DNA of 64,000 nucleotides from Roseateles koreensis. Its GTDB lineage: Bacteria > Pseudomonadota > Gammaproteobacteria > Burkholderiales > Burkholderiaceae_C. The position numbers and the translations under genes are program-made. Within the stretch, counting starts at the first letter, position 1. Each line of letters starts with the position of its first letter. The notes below the pieces were generated by a model, which saw only the letters and a program-made list of their open reading frames with translations, searched no databases and was not told where the DNA came from. The DNA is taken from positions 206,461 to 270,460 of the forward strand of contig NZ_JAQQXS010000007.1 of the NCBI RefSeq assembly GCF_028595305.1, written 5' to 3'. Positions 57,301 to 64,000 of the stretch are shown one piece after another.

Positions 57301-57934
57301 GTTTCCTCTGGGCGCCCATCCTTCCGAAAAGTCGGCGGGCAACCCAGTTTTGCCGCTGCTCAAGCTCGACGATTGGCTCGATGGCCTGCAGGCTTCATCG
57401 GGCGGCAATGAGCTGGTGTGGATGGAGGTGACGCCAAGCAGCCTGTGTGCAGACCCCAAGACGAACTCGCCGCGTGCTGAAAAACTGCTCACCGCCTGGG
57501 TGCGCATGTTGGCGGCCAGTGCCTGTGGCGAATCGTCCATCGGCTTGATGGTGGGCCGTGACGCCACTTTGTTCATCGAAGCATTGGACCAGGACGAGGC
57601 CACAAAGATCTTGCGAGACCTGCTGCAAGCCTGGGGCGAGGGCATGCAAACGCCCTTGCCCTTCGCGGCCAGAACCGCGCTGGCCCAGGTCACCGAAGCG
57701 CGCGATGTGGCCGCCATCTATGAGGGCAGCTACTTCTCTGGCGGGCGCGGGGAGGGCGCGGATGCCGCGCTGGCACGGTGTTATCCCGACTTCGCCTCAC
57801 TCAGCGAAGACGGTCGGTTTGATGCATTTGCCAAGCGTCTGTTCGAGCCGTTGGTGGATTGGATGAAAGCCCATGTTTCGATGAGCCAGCATGGCGACGC
57901 GCCAGCCGGTAGCACGGAGTCTCCCCATGTCTGA
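54302..57934 (+). CDS. recC: Exodeoxyribonuclease V subunit gamma
   Basis: RecC, 1210 residues, a subunit of the RecBCD helicase-nuclease that repairs double-strand breaks and recognises Chi. The N-terminal part reads VLHGNRAESLGEAVFEWL and IFLVQSNGVAEWLKMSLA, with a helicase-like but inactive core (VPFEVVCLLGMNDGDYPR) and the RecC C-terminal nuclease-like fold. It overlaps recB by eight bases. Confidence 0.95.
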   Translation: MISADIATSASSITPGLLVLHGNRAESLGEAVFEWLRRQPLAPLEEEIFLVQSNGVAEWLKMSLAAQTGICAATRVELPGRFLWRAYRQLLGRAAVPSESKLDKLPLTWRLMQLLPEVQALPGYEPLAGFLRLGGMERRLQLAQRLADLFDQYQVYRSDWLDAWGQGHSVLISQVGEAAQASQPLPSEQRWQALLWQALQAPLTPVERAASRPQLHQRFVAALHAGAREVSVSPLPRRVVLFGMTHVPMQTLEALAALSARCQVILAIPNPCRYHWADIMDGRELLKATRRRQPLRGGLDLATLSLASMHQHAHPLLASWGRQGRDFVRQLDAFDDALQTQQRFALAKIDLFDEGEGDTLLSQVQARIRDLVPLAEHPQTALAESDRSIVFHVAHGAQREVEILQDQLLDLLARSAEEGSGLQPRDIVVMVPDIDAFAPAIRSVFGQYGRGDARFIPFDIADLKDRGHNPLMIALEWLLRLPQQRCRLSELRDLLDVPAVAARMGLKPEDLPRLTQWMEGAGIRWGLHAAQRAELGLAACGEQNSGLFGLRRILMGYAVGDTTVQAPPFEGIAAYAEVGGLDAALAGSLSDLFAALEHWWQASSTPASPQAWAERGRALLDAFFLAQDEPERQTLAALQAALAQWLGACDTAGFMADIDLAVAREAWLSGVDLPTLNRRFKAGGITFCTLMPMRAVPFEVVCLLGMNDGDYPRRSMRSDFDLMSLAGQQRPGDRSGRDDDRQLMLEALLSARRCLYISWSGRSVRDNSEQPPSVLVSQLRDYLATSWGADAVRARTLQHPLQPFSRRYFEIAAPDASASNAAASVAAEPRRSALFTYAREWRQAHLTVSADTGLPPSPAAVEALPLTISALSSFLSNPVKAFFKQRLDVQFRDDELALEDDESFGLDGLQEWALLNEVLQEVLKALEALPADQQPAAAALRVQEQVRRIGEAGRLPIGELGRRTERLIVGALQPMLTAWLTLRATFSDQAQRARLQFEEPFPLGAHPSEKSAGNPVLPLLKLDDWLDGLQASSGGNELVWMEVTPSSLCADPKTNSPRAEKLLTAWVRMLAASACGESSIGLMVGRDATLFIEALDQDEATKILRDLLQAWGEGMQTPLPFAARTALAQVTEARDVAAIYEGSYFSGGRGEGADAALARCYPDFASLSEDGRFDAFAKRLFEPLVDWMKAHVSMSQHGDAPAGSTESPHV

Positions 57935-60900
57935 ACGTCTCGACCCTTTGAAATTTCCGCTATGGGGCAGTCGGCTGATTGAAGCCAGCGCCGGCACCGG
58001 CAAGACCTGGACCATCGCGGCGCTGTATGTACGCCTGGTCTTGGGGCATGGTGAATTGCCACAAGACACTGGCGATGGCGCGCATACGGCCTTTATCCGC
58101 CCGATGCTGCCCAGTGAAATCCTGGTGATGACCTTCACCCGTGCCGCCACGCGTGAATTGTCTGACCGGATTCGGGCGCGCCTGCTGGAGGCGGCGCGCA
58201 GCTTTCGGGCCGAGACACCCGATGAAGACGAGGCTGACGACTATCTGCGTGAGCTGCTAACGGCTTACCCACGCGGCCCGGTGCGCGAGCGCGCAGCCTG
58301 GAACTTGAGCCTCGCCGCCGAAAGCATGGACGATGCGGCGGTGCACACCATCGACGCCTGGTGCCAGCGCGTGCTGCGCGAGCATGCCTTTGACAGCGGC
58401 TGCCTGTTTGATGAAACCCTGCAAGCGGACGAAGCCGAGCTGCAAGAGCTGGCCGCACAAGACTATTGGCGCGCCGAGCTGTACCCCTTGCACGGCGAGT
58501 CGCTGGAACGTGCCATGGCAGTTTGGCCTCATGTGCAGGTGCTGACCGACAGCGCGCGGCAATTGCTTGGCTTCGACATGCCCGCCAACGCCGGCGACGG
58601 CAGCCTGGCCGACGTGATCGAGGCCAGCCACGCCAATCTGGCCGCAACGCTGGGCGAGCTGAAACAAGGCTGGGCCGAGCGTGCCGCTGAAATACAGCGT
58701 TGGCTGGACGGGCTCTACGCCAGCAAGACCTGCCCCTTCAACAAAACAAAACTGGCGCAACGCCATTACACCAACTGGCTTCAGGCGCTGGCTGATTGGG
58801 CTGGCGATGTTGGCGCCGTGCAGCCCGAGCTCTCACCTGCCGCCCGCCACCGCCTGACACTCGCCGGCATGGCGGAGGCCTGGAAGCCGGGCCTTGTCTG
58901 TGAGCTACCGGAAGTCTTTGACGCTTTCGGGCAACTCATGATGGCGCTGACGCAGTTGCCGCAGCCTGAAGTGCGTTTGCGTGTGCACGCCACGGCGCGC
59001 ATTCAGCAGCGCTTGGCTGAACTCAAGCAGAAGGCGGGCAGCTTCGGATTTGCCGACATGCTGGTGCGCCTGGACCGCGCATTGGACCCTGCACTGAACG
59101 GTGCCAACGCACAGCGCTTGCGCGAGCGGTTGTTGGCGCAATACCCGGTTGCCTTGATCGATGAGTTTCAAGATACAGCGCCCTTGCAATTGCGCATCTT
59201 TGACCGGATTTACCGCATTGCTGAGCCTGTGCCCGACCGCGCCTTGTTCTTGATTGGCGACCCCAAACAGTCGATCTACGGATTTCGTGGCGCTGACATT
59301 TACAGTTATTTGAGCGCACGACGAGCCACGCAAGGCCGCCATTACGTGCTGGGCACCAACCACCGTTCCACCCAGGATTTGGTGCGCAGCGTGAATCGAC
59401 TGTTCTCCTCGGCGGAGCAACGGCCGGGGGAAGGCGCGTTCAAATTTCGCGCCGCTGAAGCGGGGGGGGCGGATGAGGCCGGCAACCCCCTGCCATTCGA
59501 GCCCGTGGAGGCCCGAGGTCGGCCCGAGCGCTTGGTCAGCGGTGCGCGGCAACCCGTGGCGGCGCTAGATTTCGCGGTGGACGCCGAGATGCGCGACACC
59601 CAAAACAGCCAGCGCTTGTTTGCCTCCCATTGCGCAGAGCGCATCGTGACCCTGCTGAATGACCCCGGCGCAGGTTTTTTCGACAAGGCACAGCAGCGCT
59701 TCACACGGTTGCGGCCGGCGGACGTGGCGGTGCTGGTGCGCACCGGGCGCGAGGCTGCCGCGGTGCAGCGCGAGTTGCGGCGCCGGGCGATTGCCTCGGT
59801 GTATTTGTCCGACAAGGATTCGGTCTTCACCAGCGACGAGGCGCAAGATTTGCTGCGCTGGCTGAAGGCCGTGGCCGCGCCGCTGGACAGCCGCCTGGTG
59901 CGGGCCGCCCTGGCCACGCGCCTGCTTGCTTTGCCGCTGGAAACATTGGCCCATCTCGCGGCTGACGACGAAGCGTTTGAAGCCCGCAGCGAGCAACTGA
60001 AAGCCCTGCGCCAGATCTGGCTCCGGCAAGGTGTGCTGGCCATGCTGCGGCAGACCTTGCACCGCCTGGATCTGCCGGCGCGCTGGCTCAACAGTGGGCC
60101 CGCCCATCAAGTCGATGCAGCTGAGGCCCCCCCACGCGTCGCGCCTTCAGCCCCACCCGCCACAAACGGCGAACGTCGACTGACCAATTTCCTGCACCTC
60201 GCTGAATTGCTGCAGGCCGCCAGCCGGCAGATGGAGGGCGAGCAAGCCTTGATTCGCTGGCTCAGCACCGAGATTGAAGCGGCCAGCGGGCGTGGTGGCG
60301 ACGATCATGTCTTGCGCCTGGAAAGCGATGCCGACCTGGTCAAGGTGGTGACGGTGCATAAATCCAAGGGGCTGGAATATCCCTTGGTGTTTCTGCCCTT
60401 CGCTTGCAGCTATCGCGCCGAGCAGGCCCGCAAGGGCTTTGTGAAATTGGCCGATGGCGACGGGACCACGCAGTTGCATTTGCAACCAGGCGACGAACTG
60501 ATTGAGGCGGCCGATCAAGAGCGCCTGCGTGAAGACCTGCGCTTGCTCTACGTCGCGCTGACCCGTGCGCGGCATGCCCTGTGGGTGGGCGTGGCGGCGT
60601 TGAAGGTGGGCAACAGCCGCGATTGCATGGCGTATCGGAGTGCCTTGGGCTATTTGCTGGGCTTGCTTGAAAAGACGGACGGGGCCCGCTTGCAAACCGA
60701 AGTTGAGCAACTGTTGGCGGGCCAGGAGGCAATGTGCCTGACGGTGGTGTCGGGGCAGATGCCGGCCGCGACCCCGTTGCAGTCGCGCGCGGTGCCGCCG
60801 CCATTGCGGGAGTTGCCGCCCTATGCCGCGGCGTTCGAGCGGCAGTGGACGATTGGCAGTTTCTCCGCGATGGTGCGCGGCCTCGGCTCGGGCAACAGCC

Positions 60901-61799
60901 ACGCCGCGGCCGCAACCACTGTGGTCACCACGGCCACGGCGACCGCAACTGCAGTCAGCGTGGCCAGCGCCCGCAGCGATGAAACGCTGGACGGGGCCCC
61001 AATGGCGCCAGACGTTCCGGCTTTTGGCGGCGTCAGCCTGAGCGCGTCTCTTGAGCCTTGGCACACCTTTCCACGTGGCGCCTTGGCGGGCAATTTTCTG
61101 CACGACCAGCTGGAATGGTTGATGAACGAGAAGGCCCCTGGTGAAGGCCTGTTGCAATCGCCGGAGCTGCAGGAGCAATTGCGTCGCCGCTGCGAGCGCC
61201 AGGGCTGGGGCCACCGTGCACCTGAGGCGTTAGCCTGGCTGGCGCAGGTGTGCGCCGCTGAATTGCCGCCCCTGGGGCAATCGCTGGACGCCATCCACCG
61301 GCCACTGCCTGAGATGGAGTTCTGGTTCCCCAGCGAAGGGCTGCTTGTGGATGAACTGGACGCGCTGTGCCGTGAGCACCTGCTCTCGGGCCGGGACCGC
61401 CCCGCGGTGTCGCAGCGTGAGTTGCGCGGCATGTTGATGGGTTTTGCCGATCTGGTGTTCGAGGTGGATGGGCGTTACTTTGTGCTCGACTACAAATCGA
61501 ACGCCCTGGGCACGGCCGATGCCGACTACGACAACGCTGCGCTCGAGGCGGCCATGGCCAGCCACCGCTACGACCTGCAGGCGGCCCTGTATCTGCTGGC
61601 GTTGCACCGTTTGCTGCAGGCGCGCCTGGGCGCGGCGTACCAGCCGGCGCAGCATCTGGGCGGGGCGGTGTTTTTGTTCTTGCGCGGCATCAAAGGGCCG
61701 CAGCGCGGCTGCCATCACATTCGCCCCAGTTTGAGCTTGTTGAATCGCATGGATGAATTGTTCCGGCAAGACCGTTTGAGCGAGGCGCAAACCGCATGA
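57927..61799 (+). CDS. recB: Exodeoxyribonuclease V subunit beta
   Basis: RecB, 1290 residues: an SF1 helicase with Walker A EASAGTGKTWT (residues 19-29), motif II LIDEFQDTAPLQ, and a C-terminal nuclease domain. Nuclease residues D1175, D1188 and K1190 (GFADLVFEVDG ... LDYKSN) have the same spacing as the Escherichia coli catalytic set, so cleavage should be intact. The ATG at 57927 has GGAG upstream; a longer frame start at 57891 is rejected. It overlaps recD as ATGA. Confidence 0.96.
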   Translation: MSERLDPLKFPLWGSRLIEASAGTGKTWTIAALYVRLVLGHGELPQDTGDGAHTAFIRPMLPSEILVMTFTRAATRELSDRIRARLLEAARSFRAETPDEDEADDYLRELLTAYPRGPVRERAAWNLSLAAESMDDAAVHTIDAWCQRVLREHAFDSGCLFDETLQADEAELQELAAQDYWRAELYPLHGESLERAMAVWPHVQVLTDSARQLLGFDMPANAGDGSLADVIEASHANLAATLGELKQGWAERAAEIQRWLDGLYASKTCPFNKTKLAQRHYTNWLQALADWAGDVGAVQPELSPAARHRLTLAGMAEAWKPGLVCELPEVFDAFGQLMMALTQLPQPEVRLRVHATARIQQRLAELKQKAGSFGFADMLVRLDRALDPALNGANAQRLRERLLAQYPVALIDEFQDTAPLQLRIFDRIYRIAEPVPDRALFLIGDPKQSIYGFRGADIYSYLSARRATQGRHYVLGTNHRSTQDLVRSVNRLFSSAEQRPGEGAFKFRAAEAGGADEAGNPLPFEPVEARGRPERLVSGARQPVAALDFAVDAEMRDTQNSQRLFASHCAERIVTLLNDPGAGFFDKAQQRFTRLRPADVAVLVRTGREAAAVQRELRRRAIASVYLSDKDSVFTSDEAQDLLRWLKAVAAPLDSRLVRAALATRLLALPLETLAHLAADDEAFEARSEQLKALRQIWLRQGVLAMLRQTLHRLDLPARWLNSGPAHQVDAAEAPPRVAPSAPPATNGERRLTNFLHLAELLQAASRQMEGEQALIRWLSTEIEAASGRGGDDHVLRLESDADLVKVVTVHKSKGLEYPLVFLPFACSYRAEQARKGFVKLADGDGTTQLHLQPGDELIEAADQERLREDLRLLYVALTRARHALWVGVAALKVGNSRDCMAYRSALGYLLGLLEKTDGARLQTEVEQLLAGQEAMCLTVVSGQMPAATPLQSRAVPPPLRELPPYAAAFERQWTIGSFSAMVRGLGSGNSHAAAATTVVTTATATATAVSVASARSDETLDGAPMAPDVPAFGGVSLSASLEPWHTFPRGALAGNFLHDQLEWLMNEKAPGEGLLQSPELQEQLRRRCERQGWGHRAPEALAWLAQVCAAELPPLGQSLDAIHRPLPEMEFWFPSEGLLVDELDALCREHLLSGRDRPAVSQRELRGMLMGFADLVFEVDGRYFVLDYKSNALGTADADYDNAALEAAMASHRYDLQAALYLLALHRLLQARLGAAYQPAQHLGGAVFLFLRGIKGPQRGCHHIRPSLSLLNRMDELFRQDRLSEAQTA

Positions 61800-63829
61800 A
61801 CGCAGCCCTCCTGATTGAATTGAAAGCCTGGCGCGAAGCCGGCTGGCTGCGCCGCCTGGATGCGGCGTTTGCAGGCTTCATGGCTGAGCTGGACCCGCAA
61901 GCCGCGCCCGAGCTGCTCTTGGCCAGCGCCTTGCTGAGCCACCTGGAGGGCCAGGGCCACAGTTGCCTGGATCTCGCCGTGTTGTTGAGCGACCCCGATA
62001 CCCTGCTGGGCTGGAATCTGGAGGGCCAGCAGCGCCTGCAGGCCCAGTTGCAAAACCTTGCGCCAAACGTGGCTGCCTGGCGGGCCGTGCTGTGTGCGAG
62101 CCCTCTGGTGGCCTTGGATGCGCACGCCCGCATCGACACTCGCGACCAGGCCAACGCCAACGCCAACTCGCCGCTGGTGATGCGCGGCACGAGGCTGTAT
62201 TTGCGGCGTTACTGTGCATATGAGCGGCGTGTGGCCGGGCAGGTGATGTTGCGTTGCCGAGCCGATCTGGCCGGTGATGTTGGGCAAGGCGCGCAAGATG
62301 TTCAGGGTGCGGGCTTGAACGAGTCTGCGCTGGCGGCCCGGCTGGCGACGCTGTTCCCTGCGCGTGGCGAGTTTGACTGGCAGGCCTTTGCCTGCGCGGT
62401 GGCGCTGCGCTCCCGCTTCACTGTGATCACCGGCGGGCCGGGCACCGGCAAAACCTACACCGCCGCGCGGCTGCTGGCCTTGATGTTCGCGTTGGATGAG
62501 CAACCCCGGCGCCTGCGCGTGGGGCTGGCGGCGCCCACGGGCAAGGCGGCGGCCCGGCTCAAACAGTCGATCGAGACAGCGCTGGTTCAAATCCCCGCCG
62601 ACTTTGATTGCGGCCTGCCGCGTGCAGACTTGCTCGGCGCCCTGGGTGCGGCGCGTACCTTGCATGCCTTGCTCGGCGCACGCCCGGACACGCGCAAGAT
62701 GCGGGCCGACGCGGCGAACCCCTTGTCGCTGGATGTGTTGATCGTGGACGAAGCCTCCATGATCCATCTGGAAATGATGGCGAACCTGCTGGACGCGCTG
62801 CCGCCGCAGGCGCGCGTGATTTTTCTCGGCGATAAAGACCAACTGGCCTCCGTGGAGGCGGGTGCGGTGCTGGGTGATTTGTGCAGTGACGCACAGGCAG
62901 GGCGTTATGACGCCGCCACCGCGCGCTTTGCGCTGGCGGCCACCGGCGTGGCGCTGCCGGTGCAGACCCTCGACGCGCAGGGCAGCGCCTTGGCGCAGCA
63001 AACCGTGATGCTGCGGGAAAGCCGCCGCTTTGGCGGCCCGATCGGCGCGCTGGCCTTGGCCGTCAATCGTGGGGACGCGGCTGCCGCCATGGCGTTGCTG
63101 CGTACTGAGGAGTCCCAGGTGCTGCGCTGGACTGAAGCCTCTTCGGCTCACGCCGTGCTGCCCTTGGCCTTGCACGGCCGAGAGGGCGCACCGGGCGGCT
63201 ACAGCCGCTACCTTGCACATCTGAGCCGGCGGCCGATTGAGGGTGACCGTGCTGCGTTCGAGCAGTGGGCGGGCGAGGTCATCCAGGCGTTCGAAACCTT
63301 TCGCCTGCTGTGCGCCGTGCGGGAGGGCGACTGGGGCGTGGCCGGGCTCAACCAGGCGGTTGAGCGGGCGCTGCAGGTGCAGGGCCTGCTGAGCAAATCG
63401 GGCGAGTGGTATGAGGGCCGGCCCATCATGGTGACTCGCAACGACAGCGGGCTGGGTGTTTTCAACGGGGACATCGGCATTGTGCTCAGGTCGTGGGCCG
63501 CGGGGCCACAGGCAGGGAGTTTGCGGGCCTACTTTGCCGACGGAGCGGCCTTGCGCTCGGTGGCCGTGAGCCGCCTGGCTGATGTGGAAACCGCATTTGC
63601 GATGACGGTGCACAAATCGCAGGGTTCGGAGTTTGAGCACACGGTGCTGGTCTTGCCGGACCAGGCCAGCAACACCTTGTCGCGCGAGTTGGTGTACACC
63701 GGCATCACCCGTGCCCGCAAGGCGTTCACGCTGGTCAGCGGGCGTTCACAGAGCTTTGCGCAGGCGCTGGGGCGGCGCACGCGGCGGGCCAGTGGCTTGC
63801 TGGACTTGTTGAACGGGGGCGGACAGTGA
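61796..63829 (+). CDS. recD: Exodeoxyribonuclease V subunit alpha
   Basis: RecD, 677 residues, an SF1B 5'-3' helicase. Walker A is GGPGTGKT (213-220), motif II LIVDEASMIHLEM, and the C-terminal motifs AMTVHKSQGSEF and YTGITRARKAF are clear. An N-terminal domain of about 190 residues contacts RecC. It ends the recCBD operon; the next 171 bases hold only a small hairpin. Confidence 0.95.
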   Translation: MNAALLIELKAWREAGWLRRLDAAFAGFMAELDPQAAPELLLASALLSHLEGQGHSCLDLAVLLSDPDTLLGWNLEGQQRLQAQLQNLAPNVAAWRAVLCASPLVALDAHARIDTRDQANANANSPLVMRGTRLYLRRYCAYERRVAGQVMLRCRADLAGDVGQGAQDVQGAGLNESALAARLATLFPARGEFDWQAFACAVALRSRFTVITGGPGTGKTYTAARLLALMFALDEQPRRLRVGLAAPTGKAAARLKQSIETALVQIPADFDCGLPRADLLGALGAARTLHALLGARPDTRKMRADAANPLSLDVLIVDEASMIHLEMMANLLDALPPQARVIFLGDKDQLASVEAGAVLGDLCSDAQAGRYDAATARFALAATGVALPVQTLDAQGSALAQQTVMLRESRRFGGPIGALALAVNRGDAAAAMALLRTEESQVLRWTEASSAHAVLPLALHGREGAPGGYSRYLAHLSRRPIEGDRAAFEQWAGEVIQAFETFRLLCAVREGDWGVAGLNQAVERALQVQGLLSKSGEWYEGRPIMVTRNDSGLGVFNGDIGIVLRSWAAGPQAGSLRAYFADGAALRSVAVSRLADVETAFAMTVHKSQGSEFEHTVLVLPDQASNTLSRELVYTGITRARKAFTLVSGRSQSFAQALGRRTRRASGLLDLLNGGGQ

Positions 63830-64000
63830 AGCGGTGAGGACTTTGGTTCGACCTCAAAGCCCAAACTCACCAAACATCGATTTAGCCCGTCCCCTAAAGC
63901 CGGGACAAACGCCCTCAAACACCCCACATCCCCCCAAGTTGACGCGCACCTGAGCGCTGTGTCGCCTTGACCGGCTCCGCTTAGCTCTCTACGGTCATTG
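63830..64000. other. Short downstream region with a small hairpin
   Basis: GTCCC and GGGAC around CTAAAGCC (about 63888-63906) can form a 5-bp stem 60 bases after recD. It has no T tract. No gene is visible before the window ends. Confidence 0.4.

Noticed and set aside
61715..63640. 641-residue minus-strand frame opposite recD
   Set aside because: Antisense shadow of a clear RecD with all helicase motifs.

Overview
The window is one 64 kb piece of chromosome from a high-GC betaproteobacterium, most likely order Burkholderiales and close to Comamonadaceae (Rhodoferax, Curvibacter or Acidovorax-like). This is inferred from gene order (an mlaFEDACB operon with mlaA inside it, a zapD-yacG pair following pilBCD and coaE, a pilVWXY1 cluster, a TetR-fad cluster) and from protein style. 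The genus is not proven. Almost all of it is ordinary core genome. I see no rRNA, tRNA, CRISPR array, prophage, transposase or insertion sequence.

Layout. 1-3.7 kb: glutamate synthase (gltB 3' part, gltD). 4.0-11.8 kb: type IV pilus minor-pilin and tip operon (pilE-like, fimT-like, pilV, pilW, pilX, pilY1), followed by a small TonB-like protein. 12.6-16.6 kb: the complete Mla phospholipid transport operon. 16.7-22.5 kb: sugar phosphate metabolism, with zwf-hexR divergent from tal-pgi-HAD phosphatase. 22.5-28.3 kb, minus strand: pilus assembly ATPase, platform protein and prepilin peptidase (pilB, pilC, pilD), then coaE, zapD and yacG. 28.7-30.0 kb: a glycine-zipper lipoprotein and a lone HNH endonuclease. 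30.3-38.7 kb: a fatty-acid beta-oxidation regulon (TetR regulator, acyl-CoA dehydrogenase, DUF2147 protein, FadN-type bifunctional enzyme, thiolase, enoyl-CoA hydratase, and a thioesterase on the other strand). 38.8-41.4 kb: Atm1-type ABC exporter and a PEP-CTERM protein. 41.6-45.9 kb: LysR regulator and a glutamate/aspartate ABC importer (gltIJKL). 46-47.9 kb: pyrC and a DUF3025 protein. 48-50.5 kb: an overlapping pair of a secreted trypsin-like protease and an FHA-domain membrane protein. 50.5-54.2 kb: cysteine synthase, a REP-like palindrome, a VOC protein, a PD-(D/E)XK-like protein and a proline-rich anchored protein. 54.3-63.8 kb: recC, recB and recD.

How the genes work together. The two pilus loci are complementary: the first encodes the priming/tip complex (minor pilins plus PilY1 adhesin), the second the motor and the peptidase that matures those prepilins. 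Translational coupling by ATGA-type overlaps is frequent (pilV/pilW, pilW/pilX, mlaF/mlaE, mlaD/mlaA, pgi/HAD, recB/recD).

The signals I consider most worth a second look are: PilY1 carries two modules that resemble phage tail-fibre beta modules plus a Thr/Ser-rich linker of roughly 320 residues inserted in its N-terminal half; a CACCT pentamer repeat in the pilC-pilD junction copies the 3' tail of 16S rRNA just before a pilD start that has no Shine-Dalgarno; the protease/FHA membrane pair, whose FHA domain has lost its conserved serine; and a lone PD-(D/E)XK-like protein. None of these is proven to be a new system from sequence alone.
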